This document shows positions 36,453 to 44,892 of a stretch of 64,000 nucleotides of DNA, in pieces. The stretch covers positions 62,001 to 126,000 of the forward strand of contig JAZNSN010000029.1 of the NCBI GenBank assembly GCA_045591315.1. The letters are read 5' to 3'. A model generated the notes under the pieces. The model made no database searches. It was given only the letters and a program-made list of their open reading frames with translations, and was not told the origin of the DNA. The stretch is from HGM04593 sp045591315. Lineage in GTDB: Bacteria > Bacteroidota > Bacteroidia > Bacteroidales > Bacteroidaceae. Position 1 is the stretch's first letter. Each line of letters opens with the position of its first letter. Made by a program: the position numbers and the translations under genes.

Positions 36453-36522
36453 TCCTTTTTTTCATTTCTCCGTTTCATTCTAAAAAAATGTTATAGCTAT
36501 TGTTATTGATTTTTTCTTTTTA

Positions 36523-36530
36523 TAAATTTG
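36523..36530 (+). promoter_or_regulatory. -7 box TAAATTTG of the lplA-gcv run
   Basis: TAAATTTG with TTG at 36500-36502 (20-base gap) lies 45 bases before lplA. No glycine riboswitch is visible in the short space between terminator and gene. Confidence 0.6.
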
Positions 36531-36575
36531 TGACGATAGGTTCAAAATTCAATGCGAATGTTCCGCTGACACGAG

Positions 36576-37550
36576 ATGACATACGTCGCATTCCAAAAAG
36601 AAAAGGAGTACAACCTGCCGTTTTATCTTGCAATGGAGGAGTACGTAGCACGGGAATTACCCGCGCAAGACTATTTTTTCATGTGGCAGGTAGAGCCTAC
36701 GGTCATCTTCGGGCGCAACCAGCTTATCGACAGCGAGGTTGACATGGCCTACTGCAGCAGGAATGGAATCAGGATGTATCGCCGCAAGAGTGGAGGCGGA
36801 TGTGTCTATGCCGACAAGAGCAACATCATGCTCTCCTATATCACTCCTTCCACAAATGTCAATTTCACCTTCAACCGCTACATGCTTATGGTCGAGCATG
36901 CCTTGCAGAAGCTGGGTGTCGATGCCCGTACTACAGGCCGCAACGATATCCTTGTAGGCGGAAAGAAGGTATCGGGAAACGCATTCTATCATCTTCCGGG
37001 GCGCAGTATCGTGCATGGCACAATGCTCTACGATACCAATCTCGAACACATGGCACGTGCAACCACTCCGTCCGATGCCAAGCTCAAGAGCAAGGGCGTA
37101 AGTTCCGTGCGCCAGCATGTAACCACGCTGAACAATCATATATCCCTCTCTATCGAAGAGCTGAAGGCTTTTTTCCGCAGCGAGCTCTGCAGCAGCGAGC
37201 ATTCTCTCAACGCTGCCGATATTGCAGCCATAGAGGAGATAGAGAAAGAGTACTATACGCCCGAATTCATCTACGGCAACAACCCGGCCTATTCCATTGT
37301 CAAGACAAGGCGCATCGAAGGGGTAGGCGAGTTCCGTGCAAGCATCGATGCCAAGGATGGAAAGGTGCGCAAGATAGACCTTGCCGGAGACTTCTTCATT
37401 ACAGGAGAGATCGACAGCATGCTGCTCTCCCGTCTTAAGGGTGTTGAACTTGAACCCGGCGCGCTTGCATCCGCGCTTGACGGCGTCGATTGCGGTGCAG
37501 TTATAATGAACTTGAAGAAAGAACAACTTATAAACTTATTAACTGACTGA
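36576..37550 (+). CDS. lplA: Lipoate-protein ligase A
   Basis: The 324-residue enzyme activates lipoate with ATP and attaches it to Lys of lipoyl domains. Motifs are RRKSGGGCVYAD (substrate loop), GRNDILVGGKKVSGNA (adenylate-binding region with catalytic Lys) and the accessory C-terminal domain. It is the first gene of a run leading directly into gcvT (2 bases) and then gcvH, so GcvH is the likely client. Confidence 0.95.
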   Translation: MTYVAFQKEKEYNLPFYLAMEEYVARELPAQDYFFMWQVEPTVIFGRNQLIDSEVDMAYCSRNGIRMYRRKSGGGCVYADKSNIMLSYITPSTNVNFTFNRYMLMVEHALQKLGVDARTTGRNDILVGGKKVSGNAFYHLPGRSIVHGTMLYDTNLEHMARATTPSDAKLKSKGVSSVRQHVTTLNNHISLSIEELKAFFRSELCSSEHSLNAADIAAIEEIEKEYYTPEFIYGNNPAYSIVKTRRIEGVGEFRASIDAKDGKVRKIDLAGDFFITGEIDSMLLSRLKGVELEPGALASALDGVDCGAVIMNLKKEQLINLLTD

Positions 37551-37552
37551 TT

Positions 37553-38641
37553 ATGGAAAACAAAAGGACATGTCTCTATGACAAACATGTTGCATTAGGC
37601 GCGCTCATAAGCCCGTTCGGCGGCTTTGACATGCCTATACAGTACACCAACATTGTTGATGAGCACAACGCAGTGCGTAAGGCATGCGGTATCTTCGACG
37701 TTTCGCACATGGGCGAGGTGCTTGTCACCGGCGCCGAAAGCGAGGCATTCGTAAACTACATCTTCACGAACGACATAAAGGATGCTCCCGACGGCAAGAT
37801 ATTCTACGGAATGATGTGTCATCCTACAGGCGGTGTTGTCGATGACCTGCTGGTATATAAGATGGCTCCCCAGCGTTACTTCCTTGTCATCAACGCATCG
37901 AACATCGACAAGGACGTTGCATGGATTATGGAGCAGTCGAAGAAATTCGATGTTGTGGTCGAGAACCAGAGCGAGAAGTACGGCGAGGTAGCAGTCCAGG
38001 GCCCCAAGACCGAAGAGATAGTAGAGCGCATCCTGGGCATCGAGTGCAGCGACCTCGCATTCTATACATGCAAGGAAGTAGAGCGCAACGGCGAGACAAT
38101 AATCATAAGCCGTACAGGCTACACAGGCGAGGACGGCTTCGAGATATACGCTTCCCATGCATTCACCAACGAGGTCTGGGACAAGCTGGTAGGCAGTGGC
38201 GAGGTGAAGCCTTGCGGTCTCGGTTGTCGCGATACTCTGCGCTTCGAGGTGGGCTTGCCTCTCTATGGAGACGAGCTTACCGACGAGATTACTCCTTTTG
38301 AAGCAGGCTTAGGCATGTTTGCAAAGCTCGACAAGGATTTCATCGGCCGCGATGCCCTTGCAGCGCAGAAGGCCGAAGGCCTGAAACGCAAGATTGTGGG
38401 TATCGAGCTCAAGGACAAGGCTATTCCGCGTCACGGCTACGAAGTTGAGGCCGACGGCAAGGTGATAGGTGTCGTTACAACAGGCTATAACTCCATTTCT
38501 ACAGGCAAGAGCGTCTGCATGGCAATGCTTGATATCGAATACACCAAGCTCGATACCGAGGTGGCTGTACGTATCCGCAAGAAAGTATTCCCCGGTGTTG
38601 TCACCAAAAAGCGTTTCTATGACAAGAACTACAAGAAATAA
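37553..38641 (+). CDS. gcvT: Glycine cleavage system T protein (aminomethyltransferase)
   Basis: The 362-residue enzyme releases ammonia from aminomethyl-lipoyl-GcvH and passes the carbon to tetrahydrofolate. Motifs: FDVSHMGEV, the folate-binding GYTGEDGFEIY and CGLGCRDTLRFEVGLPLYG. It starts two bases after lplA, consistent with one transcript. Confidence 0.98.
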   Translation: MENKRTCLYDKHVALGALISPFGGFDMPIQYTNIVDEHNAVRKACGIFDVSHMGEVLVTGAESEAFVNYIFTNDIKDAPDGKIFYGMMCHPTGGVVDDLLVYKMAPQRYFLVINASNIDKDVAWIMEQSKKFDVVVENQSEKYGEVAVQGPKTEEIVERILGIECSDLAFYTCKEVERNGETIIISRTGYTGEDGFEIYASHAFTNEVWDKLVGSGEVKPCGLGCRDTLRFEVGLPLYGDELTDEITPFEAGLGMFAKLDKDFIGRDALAAQKAEGLKRKIVGIELKDKAIPRHGYEVEADGKVIGVVTTGYNSISTGKSVCMAMLDIEYTKLDTEVAVRIRKKVFPGVVTKKRFYDKNYKK

Positions 38642-38675
38642 CCAACTTATAAACTAACCATTAATAGAATTTATT

Positions 38676-39056
38676 ATGAGCACAATTTTGGAAGGACTTT
38701 ATTATGCAGAGTCACACGAGTATGTAAAGGTAGAGGGTGAATACGGTTATGTTGGCATCACCGATTACGCACAGCACGAGCTTGGCAACGTGGTATATGT
38801 TGACATGCCCGATGTTGACGACGAGGTGACAGCAGGCGAAGACTTCGGCGCAGTAGAGAGCGTGAAGGCAGCCAGTGACCTTATCTCTCCTGTAAGCGGA
38901 ACTGTAGTAGAGGTCAACGAGGCTCTTAACGACAATCCGGAACTTGTAAACAGCGATCCTTATGCAAACTGGATAATCAAGGTTCAGCTTTCCGACCCTT
39001 CAGAGGTAGAGAATCTTATGGATGCAGATGCATATAAGGCTGCTATCGGCGAATAA
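38676..39056 (+). CDS. gcvH: Glycine cleavage system H protein
   Basis: The 126-residue lipoyl carrier shuttles the aminomethyl group among P, T and L proteins. The lipoylated Lys is K64 in ESVKAASDL; HEYVKVEG and GITDYAQHELG frame the fold. The stop overlaps the following ATG by one base (TAATG). Confidence 0.98.
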   Translation: MSTILEGLYYAESHEYVKVEGEYGYVGITDYAQHELGNVVYVDMPDVDDEVTAGEDFGAVESVKAASDLISPVSGTVVEVNEALNDNPELVNSDPYANWIIKVQLSDPSEVENLMDADAYKAAIGE

Positions 39057-40402
39057 TGCCTGAAATGGCTAAAAAGCGGATAAGTATGAAATATTTCCCT
39101 CATACCCAACAGGATATTCAGCAGATGCTGGCCGTCGCAGGAGTGAAGTCGCTCGACGAGCTCTTCGGAGAAATCCCTCAGCAGCTGCTGTTCAATCGTG
39201 AGTTTGCGCTTCCAGAGGCTATGTCCGAGGTTGAGATACGCAAATTCTTTGAGACACTGGGCAAACGCAACAGCGACCTTGTATGCTTTGCAGGAGCCGG
39301 TGTCGAGGACCACTATTCGCCGTCGGTGATAGCACCCGTTATCTCACGTGGCGAATTCCTTACAGCCTACACACCATACCAGCCCGAAATATCACAGGGC
39401 ACACTGCAGTATATCTTCGAGTACCAGTCGATGATATGCGAGCTCACCGGCATGGATGTCACCAATGCATCTATGTACGACGGCACAACAGCTACAGCCG
39501 AGGCCATGATGATGTGCGTAGCCATAGCAAAGAAACGCAACAAGGTTCTTGTTTCGGCAACCATCGACCCTAAGGTAAAGCGTGTAGTAGAGACCTATGC
39601 CAAGTACCAGGGCGTAGTTGTAGATACCATAGCCGAGAAAGACGGCATAACCGACCTTGCCGACCTTGAGGCAAAGCTGGCAGCCGATGATGTTGCAGGC
39701 GTGATACTTGCTCAGCCCAACTTCTACGGTATTGTAGAGGACTACAGCGGTGTTGCCGACATGTGTCATGCAAAGAAGGCCCAGTTCGTCATGAATGTAA
39801 AGCCATCGGCTCTTGCCGTGCTTAAGAGCCCGGCAGAGTGGGGTGCCGACATCGCATGCGGCGATGCCCAGTCATTGGGTATTCCAATGGCCTATGGCGG
39901 CCCTTATGTAGGCTTCCTTGCATGTGTCAATGCACACGTACGCAAGCTCCCCGGCCGCATTGCAGGCGCAACGACCGATGTTGACGGCAAACGTGCATTC
40001 GTGCTCACCCTGCAGGCGCGTGAACAGCATATACGACGTGAGAAGGCCAACAGCAACATCTGTTCCAACCAGTCGCTTATGGCTCTCTATGTGACAATGT
40101 ACATGTCTGTCATGGGGCAGAAAGGCCTTAAGGAAGCCTGCAGCCTCTCCTACAGCGGTGCACATTACCTTGCCGAGCAGCTTGTGGCAACCGGAAAGTT
40201 CAGCATGCTCTACGACCGGCCGTTCTTCAATGAGTTTGCAGTAAGGACAACCGTTCCTGCAGCAAAGGTACAGGAAGCATTGCTTGCCGAAGGCATTCTT
40301 GGCGGTGTACGCCTTGCCGACGATGCATTGCTGCTCTGCGTAACCGAGATGCGCTCGAAAGAGGAGATAGACAAGCTTGTTGCAGTAGTTAACAATATAT
40401 AA
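39056..40402 (+). CDS. gcvPA: Glycine decarboxylase subunit 1 (P-protein N-terminal half)
   Basis: The 448 residues form the non-PLP half of the split P protein. Motifs: YFPHTQQDIQQML at the start, YDGTTATAEAMMM and GDAQSLGIPMAYGGPYVG. The start at 39056 is used because of the one-base overlap with gcvH; an ATG at 39086 is an alternative that would fit the usual N-terminus better. It forms a heterotetramer with GcvPB. Confidence 0.96.
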   Translation: MPEMAKKRISMKYFPHTQQDIQQMLAVAGVKSLDELFGEIPQQLLFNREFALPEAMSEVEIRKFFETLGKRNSDLVCFAGAGVEDHYSPSVIAPVISRGEFLTAYTPYQPEISQGTLQYIFEYQSMICELTGMDVTNASMYDGTTATAEAMMMCVAIAKKRNKVLVSATIDPKVKRVVETYAKYQGVVVDTIAEKDGITDLADLEAKLAADDVAGVILAQPNFYGIVEDYSGVADMCHAKKAQFVMNVKPSALAVLKSPAEWGADIACGDAQSLGIPMAYGGPYVGFLACVNAHVRKLPGRIAGATTDVDGKRAFVLTLQAREQHIRREKANSNICSNQSLMALYVTMYMSVMGQKGLKEACSLSYSGAHYLAEQLVATGKFSMLYDRPFFNEFAVRTTVPAAKVQEALLAEGILGGVRLADDALLLCVTEMRSKEEIDKLVAVVNNI

Positions 40403-40417
40403 TAAGGAGGATATGCT

Positions 40418-41884
40418 ATGATACGCAATTATGACAAATTGATATTTGAGCTCTCAAAAGAGGGCAGAGTAGGATATTCCCTTCCCGACAACGGGCTTAA
40501 GGAGAACTATTGCATCTGCGGCTTGCCGGCTGCACTCAAACGCGAATCTCAGCCCGAACTTCCCGAAGTTACCGAGTTCGATGTGGTGCGTCACTACACC
40601 AACCTGTCGAACAAGAACTTCGGTGTCGATACTGGCTTCTATCCTCTTGGCAGCTGTACCATGAAGTACAATCCCCGTATCAACGAGGAGATAAGCGCGA
40701 TGCCGGCGTTTGCCCGCCTGCACCCTGCAACCCCGGTAGAGGCAGTTCAGGGTGCGCTTGAAGTTTATTACAACCTGGCAGCATCGCTTGCCGAGATAAG
40801 CGGCCTTTCTGCATTCACGCTCAACCCGTATGCCGGTGCACATGGAGAGCTTACCGGTCTTATGATTATGCGCTCCTACCACCTGCAGCGTGGCGATGCA
40901 AAGCGTACGAAAGTCATTGTCCCCGACAGCGCGCACGGCACAAACCCGGCCAGTGCAGCAGTCTGCGGCCTTGAGATAGTTGAGGTGAAATCGACTCCTG
41001 ACGGAACAGTCGATGTCGAGGACCTCAAGCCATTGCTCGACGACACCATTGCCGGAATCATGATGACCAACCCGAATACGCTCGGCATCTTCGAAACGGA
41101 GATTCCCGAAATCGCGCGTCTCGTTCATGAGTGCGGAGGATTGCTCTACTACGACGGAGCGAATCTCAATGCCGTGCTCGGCAAGTGCCGTCCCGGCGAC
41201 ATGGGCTTCGACATCATGCATATCAACCTTCACAAGACCTTCTCTACGCCTCATGGCGGCGGCGGTCCCGGCGACGGCCCTGTGGGCGTGCGTGCCGGTC
41301 TTGAGAAACTGCTTCCCAATCCGCAGGTCAAGAAGGATGCTGCAGGAAAGTTCTACATCGACACCGACGAAGCATCGGCAGGATACGTATCGAACTTCCT
41401 CGGCAACTTCGGTGTTCTCTTGCGCGCCTATACCTATATACTCACGCTTGGCCGTGAGAATGTGAAGATGGTAGGTCCTCTCGCAGTCCTCAACGCCAAC
41501 TATGTAAAGGAGTCGCTCAAGAACGAATACTACCTGCCAATCGAAGGAATCTGCAAGCATGAGTTCGTCTTCGACGGCCTGGCCGACAAATCGACAGGCG
41601 TCACAACGCTCGACATTGCAAAACGTCTTCTCGACTACGGCTATCATGCGCCCACAATCTACTTCCCGCTTCTGTTCCACCAGAGCATCATGATTGAGCC
41701 TACCGAAACAGAGAGCAAGGAGACACTCGATGAATTCATTGCAGTGATGAAGAAGGTAGCGCAAGAAGCCATAGAGAACCCCGATGTAGTCAAGAGCGCA
41801 CCGCACAGCACACCTGTACGCCGTCTCGACGAGACTACAGCAGCACGCTTCCCGAAGACTACATACAAGCAGTTGAAAGGGTAA
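40418..41884 (+). CDS. gcvPB: Glycine decarboxylase subunit 2 (P-protein PLP-binding half)
   Basis: The 488 residues hold the PLP lysine K273 in NLHKTFSTPHGGGGPG. Other motifs are YPLGSCTMKYNPRIN and VPDSAHGTNPASA. It decarboxylates glycine and loads the methylamine onto GcvH. AAGGAGG lies close upstream of the ATG, one of the few strong ribosome sites here. Last gene of the run. The gene for the L protein (lpd) is not in the window. Confidence 0.98.
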   Translation: MIRNYDKLIFELSKEGRVGYSLPDNGLKENYCICGLPAALKRESQPELPEVTEFDVVRHYTNLSNKNFGVDTGFYPLGSCTMKYNPRINEEISAMPAFARLHPATPVEAVQGALEVYYNLAASLAEISGLSAFTLNPYAGAHGELTGLMIMRSYHLQRGDAKRTKVIVPDSAHGTNPASAAVCGLEIVEVKSTPDGTVDVEDLKPLLDDTIAGIMMTNPNTLGIFETEIPEIARLVHECGGLLYYDGANLNAVLGKCRPGDMGFDIMHINLHKTFSTPHGGGGPGDGPVGVRAGLEKLLPNPQVKKDAAGKFYIDTDEASAGYVSNFLGNFGVLLRAYTYILTLGRENVKMVGPLAVLNANYVKESLKNEYYLPIEGICKHEFVFDGLADKSTGVTTLDIAKRLLDYGYHAPTIYFPLLFHQSIMIEPTETESKETLDEFIAVMKKVAQEAIENPDVVKSAPHSTPVRRLDETTAARFPKTTYKQLKG

Positions 41885-41910
41885 TATGTGAAAACTATGA
41901 ATAGAAAACT

Positions 41911-41944
41911 GGAGGTTTGTTCATTGCAAGCCTCCGTTTTTTTT
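41911..41944 (+). terminator. Terminator of the gcv run
   Basis: GGAGGTTTG and CAAGCCTCC pair (one G-T wobble) and are followed by GTTTTTTTT. Confidence 0.85.
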
Positions 41945-42005
41945 ATATGAAATTGTGTGGCTGAACAATATTTTTGTTACTTTCGTGGAAACAAAAAATA
42001 CATAT

Positions 42006-42380
42006 ATGCTGAAAGAAGGATTGGAATATACAAGCACTACAGTAGTAGCACCCGGCAACTGCGCATCGGCAGTCGGCTCAGGCGGTCTCGATGTCTTTGC
42101 CACACCCTCAATGGTCGCACTCATGGAGAACGCAGCAATGAACGCTGTCGCACCCTTCCTGCCCGAAGGCTCCACAACCGTAGGGGCAGAGATAAACACA
42201 ACACACATAAAACCGTCGGCATTAGGCTCGGAGATAAAAGCAACAGCACTCCTCACCGCAGTCGAAGGCCGCAAGCTCATGTTCAATGTAGAAGCAAGCG
42301 ACGGAGCCGGCATTATCGGCAAAGGAACGCATGTACGCTTCATCGTCGATACCGAACGCTTCATGGCCAAACTGAAGTAA
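42006..42380 (+). CDS. FlK-like hotdog thioesterase
   Basis: The 124 residues form a single hotdog domain (GLDVFATPSMVALMENAA ... VGAEINTTHIKPSALGSEI). It resembles the fluoroacetyl-CoA thioesterase-like family, in which small acyl-CoAs are hydrolysed. Conserved Thr/Glu/His positions look present (TPSMVALMENA, TTHIKP). Actual substrate unknown. ATG 42006 is chosen; a TACTTTCG -7-like box at 41978-41985 lies just before it. Downstream comes the first copy of a hairpin repeat and the second accessory island. Confidence 0.85.
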   Translation: MLKEGLEYTSTTVVAPGNCASAVGSGGLDVFATPSMVALMENAAMNAVAPFLPEGSTTVGAEINTTHIKPSALGSEIKATALLTAVEGRKLMFNVEASDGAGIIGKGTHVRFIVDTERFMAKLK

Positions 42381-42393
42381 CGCACAGGAATAG

Positions 42394-42450
42394 ACAATAC
42401 AACAATCCCCAGAACAGCCTTTGATGAACGGTGGTCTTGGGGATATTTTT
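42394..42450 (+). repeat. Hairpin repeat, copy A (after the thioesterase)
   Basis: The sequence ACAACAATCCCCAGAACAGCC is the shared 5' arm. GGTGGTCTTGGGGAT is this copy's 3' arm, followed by ATTTTTCTTTTT. It forms an imperfect stem with a T-rich tail, so it probably works as a terminator for the plus-strand gene before it. Confidence 0.65.
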
Positions 42451-42454
42451 CTTT

Positions 42455-42799
42455 TTATGCTTTCCAAAGCGGTTCCATTTCCCAATCTTTTGGGAATCCC
42501 ATAGCCGTAACATCAATATTTGGATATTTTTGCAATAGTTGTTTGAATTTATTTACAAAGTCGTTGTTTTCATATATACTATTTTGCCAGTAAATGATAC
42601 AACACAACTGTGCATAAATTTTATGGGTGTCTAAATTTAAATTTGTAATCCAATCATTTCAATAGCTGGCTAATCTAAAATAACTGATTATTGAGAGAGT
42701 TTTGTTGGCTTGATTCTCATCATCAATAATCAAACCGTTTTTCTTTAAGCGTTCAATTTGTTCTTGGATACTTAACGCTTTGTTGTTGTATTTATTCAT
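42455..42799 (-). pseudogene. Abi_2 (AbiD/AbiF-type) gene with a large internal deletion
   Basis: The N-terminal 46 codons from ATG 42799 read MNKYNNKALSIQEQIERL ... ISYFRLASY, the hallmark start of Abi_2 proteins. A TGA follows at 42659. In another frame the next 200 bases read DWITNLNLDTHKIYAQLCC ... KYPNIDVTAMGFPKDW, a typical Abi_2 C-terminus, ending at TAA 42455. Roughly the central half or more of a usual 300-residue protein is missing, so it cannot be functional. Abi_2 proteins are HEPN-like abortive-infection effectors. Confidence 0.8.
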
Positions 42800-42816
42800 A
42801 GTATAAAAAGCAAAAG

Positions 42817-42856
42817 TTCCGCCCTGGTACGCTGTTCTATGGGAAGCGTGGCGGAA
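42817..42856 (-). ncRNA. Stem-loop at the predicted 5' end of the Abi_2 remnant's transcript
   Basis: TTCCGCC pairs with GGCGGAA and, further in, ACGCT with AGCGT, around an 11-base loop. It lies between the predicted start site (about 42860) and the ATG at 42799, so it would be the first thing transcribed. AbiF-type toxins have been described with a neighbouring upstream non-coding RNA; whether this hairpin is a remnant of one is inference. Confidence 0.4.
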
Positions 42857-42866
42857 TCTGTTACCG

Positions 42867-42874
42867 CAAAGGTA
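42867..42874 (-). promoter_or_regulatory. -7 box TACCTTTG of the Abi_2 remnant
   Basis: TACCTTTG on the minus strand, with TTGC (rc of 42893-42896) 18 bases upstream, fits a Bacteroidota promoter. It appears intact although the gene is deleted. Confidence 0.6.
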
Positions 42875-42946
42875 GCATAAAAAGGAACGTATGCAATAGT
42901 AAACCTCCAAAAAATGTCAAATCAGAGAACTTCTTAGCTCTTGTTT

Positions 42947-43018
42947 ATGAATATAGCCAAGATTGAGAACCTCGGAATCGCTACTGTTATGAGATTTAAG
43001 AAAGAGCTCTGCGAATAA
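42947..43018 (+). pseudogene. Short coding remnant before hairpin copy B
   Basis: ATG 42947 opens 23 codons (MNIAKIENLGIATVMRFKKE ...) to TAA 43016-43018. It resembles a C-terminal gene end rather than a whole gene, and hairpin copy B begins right after the stop. Family unknown. Confidence 0.3.
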
Positions 43019-43077
43019 ACACAATAATCCCCAGAACAGCCTTGATTATATGTAGGCAGTTTCGGGGGGATTGTTTT
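43019..43077 (+). repeat. Hairpin repeat, copy B
   Basis: ACACAATAATCCCCAGAACAGCC is close to the shared 5' arm; CCTTGATTATATGTAGGCAG and TTTCGGGGGGATTGTTTTT complete it. Outer bases also pair (ACAAT with ATTGT). It starts one base after a small coding remnant. Confidence 0.65.
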
Positions 43078-43136
43078 TAACCAGTCAGAAATCCCGACAA
43101 GTTCTTTTTTAGTTTGAGAATAATTTTGTTCAATCA

Positions 43137-43167
43137 TTTGTTTTCTAAACAATATTGTTTATTTTTG
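43137..43167 (+). promoter_or_regulatory. Near-perfect promoter: TTTG, 19 bases, TATTTTTG
   Basis: The -33 TTTG is at 43137-43140 and the -7 TATTTTTG at 43160-43167. The expected start site, about 5-7 bases further, coincides with the ATG at 43172, implying a leaderless or nearly leaderless mRNA. Confidence 0.65.
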
Positions 43168-43171
43168 CGAT

Positions 43172-43693
43172 ATGAATGCTACAATAGAAATACTCAAAGG
43201 ATTACATCCAGGTTTGTTTTTGCAACGAGAATTAAAGAAACGTAAACTCAGAAGCGGACATTTTGCTGAATCAATAGGCGAACATCCGCAAACGCTCAGT
43301 GCTATAATCCGTGGACGCAGATCTATGAATATTCCGCTTTCACTTCGCATTGAAAGAGCCTTAGGATTGGAAGAGGGTTTCTTGATGACTTTGCAAGTGC
43401 ATTATGATATTTCAGAGGAGAAACGACGGTTGTCAACAAACAATCGTCCGGATTGCAGCAAGTTCCGTTCTACACTATTTTGGGACACATCATTTGAGCA
43501 TATAGATTTTATAGCACACAAACGTTATGTTATAAATAGGATATTTGAACGTGGTACAGAAGAGGAGATTTTAGAAACAATTCGTTTTTATGGTAAAGAC
43601 ACAATTTTAGCAACAATAGACTTTGCTGCAACTTCTCCTTTTGCCGAAAATATCAAACAAAACTTGAAAGCATACCTTGAATATGAAGCATAA
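43172..43693 (+). CDS. HTH antitoxin-like protein with DUF6922-like C-terminal domain
   Basis: The 173 residues begin with a HigA/XRE-type helix-turn-helix (HPGLFLQRELKKRKLRSGHF ... PQTLSAIIRGRRSMNIPLS). The C-terminal domain (STLFWDTSFEHIDF, then RYVINRIFERGTEEEI and YGKDTILATI) looks like DUF6922. It overlaps the nucleotidyltransferase gene by 11 bases, the arrangement of a toxin-antitoxin pair, and would act as antitoxin and operon repressor. The role is inferred from context. Confidence 0.75.
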   Translation: MNATIEILKGLHPGLFLQRELKKRKLRSGHFAESIGEHPQTLSAIIRGRRSMNIPLSLRIERALGLEEGFLMTLQVHYDISEEKRRLSTNNRPDCSKFRSTLFWDTSFEHIDFIAHKRYVINRIFERGTEEEILETIRFYGKDTILATIDFAATSPFAENIKQNLKAYLEYEA

Positions 43694-44342
43694 AGAATTA
43701 CAGTTTAAAACAGTAAATCCTATTCTTCGTTCAACACTGGAGCATCTTATGACAATAGAAGATTTTGCTCCTTTTCGTCTTGTTGGTGGTACCTCACTCT
43801 CATTGAGATATGGTCATCGAATGTCAGATGATATAGACCTTTTCACCGATGCAGAGTACGGTTCATTGGATTTTCATAAATTGCAAGATATTCTGAGAAA
43901 AGAGTTTCCATATTGCTCCGGTGACTGTGGAACTGTTGTCAGCTTTGGTGTATCTTATCTCGTTGGCAATTCAAAAGAGGATTGCGTAAAACTCGACCTT
44001 TTCTACACAGATCCATTCATACGCCCAATGGAACTGCAAGGCAATATACGCATTGCATCAGTTGATGATATTGTCGCAATGAAGATGGATGTCCTTCCTC
44101 GTGGTGGACGTAAAAAAGATTTTTGGGATTTGCATCTATTGCATAATCACTATACAATAGAACAGATGCTTTCATTATACGAAGAACGATATCCCTATGG
44201 TGCTACACGTGAGGAATGCATAAAAGGATTGACAGATTTTACATTTGCCGATTCTGACCCCGACCCGATATGTTTACAGGAAAAGGCTTGGCAGTTAATC
44301 AAACTCGACTTTACCGAGTGGATTGCTGAACTATCAAGATAA
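43683..44342 (+). CDS. AbiEii-type nucleotidyltransferase toxin
   Basis: The 219-residue protein has the AbiEii/DUF1814 nucleotidyltransferase core: GGTSLSLRYGHR followed by the metal-binding DDIDLF, a later acidic residue in VKLDLFYTDP, and the MKMDVLPRGGRKKDFWDLH block. AbiEii toxins modify tRNAs with nucleotides and block growth during phage infection. ATG 43683 is chosen over TTG 43677. All motif residues are present. Paired with the upstream HTH protein; followed by hairpin copy C. Confidence 0.88.
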   Translation: MKHKELQFKTVNPILRSTLEHLMTIEDFAPFRLVGGTSLSLRYGHRMSDDIDLFTDAEYGSLDFHKLQDILRKEFPYCSGDCGTVVSFGVSYLVGNSKEDCVKLDLFYTDPFIRPMELQGNIRIASVDDIVAMKMDVLPRGGRKKDFWDLHLLHNHYTIEQMLSLYEERYPYGATREECIKGLTDFTFADSDPDPICLQEKAWQLIKLDFTEWIAELSR

Positions 44343-44384
44343 GGATGTGCTAAAACTTTCTATCGCTTAATTATCTAACTATTA

Positions 44385-44442
44385 AACACAACAATCCCCA
44401 GAACAGCCTTGATTATACGTAGGCGGTTCCGGAGGATATTTA
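44385..44442 (+). repeat. Hairpin repeat, copy C (after the AbiEii gene)
   Basis: AACACAACAATCCCCAGAAC, then AGCCTTGATTATACGTAGG and CGGTTCCGGAGGATATTTATT. It is nearly identical to copy B in the first 35 bases, then diverges in the 3' arm. It lies 43 bases after the toxin stop. Confidence 0.65.
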
Positions 44443-44892
44443 TTTCATTCAGCACCTAAGGCCATCCTCGCTTTGGTAGATTAATATGTTGTTATTTTTG
44501 GTCATTTATTAAATAATCAAAGTTGATACATTATTTACATATCTTGTACTCTGTTTAACAAGTCTTCGTATGCAGTAACTACAAATATAATATTTTTGCA
44601 GATACCAGCAAACAAGGCTACAAAACAATAAAGACAAAGACCTAGTTGACCTTCATCAACATGGCAATAAATAGCGTGGAGCGTTTAATGTTTAATGATG
44701 AACGGTTAACGGTCAATGAAATACTATAGGGGCATCATTTATGAATGCCCTAAACAAAACCATCCTTTCATTTCTGCGGTTAAGTTTGTCAATTGTGCGT
44801 TTGTCGGTCATACCAACCCGCGCCCCCATGCTTGGGAAACAGATGCTCCAGCAAGTACACTACTACTGTCGAATCAACGTCCTTCAATTTAT
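44443..44892. other. 450-base stretch without a supported gene
   Basis: It holds a -7-like box TATTTTTG (44591-44598), a 22-codon ORF from 44659 (MAINSVERLMFNDERL ...), a small hairpin GGGCAT/ATGCCC (44730-44749) and a 61-codon plus-strand frame to 44926 of no recognised family that overlaps the end of the KAP gene. It is probably debris of the island. No tRNA-like fold was seen. Confidence 0.35.

Noticed and set aside
36453..36575. Glycine riboswitch before the gcv run
   Set aside because: Only about 120 bases separate the previous terminator from lplA, and no aptamer-like pairing is visible.
40454..41806. 450-codon minus-strand ORF opposite gcvPB
   Set aside because: Cys/His/Val-rich shadow of a gene with clear PLP-enzyme motifs on the plus strand.
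42394..44442. Integron attC sites
   Set aside because: The gene-then-palindrome layout is suggestive, but there is no integron integrase and the T-rich tails fit terminators better.
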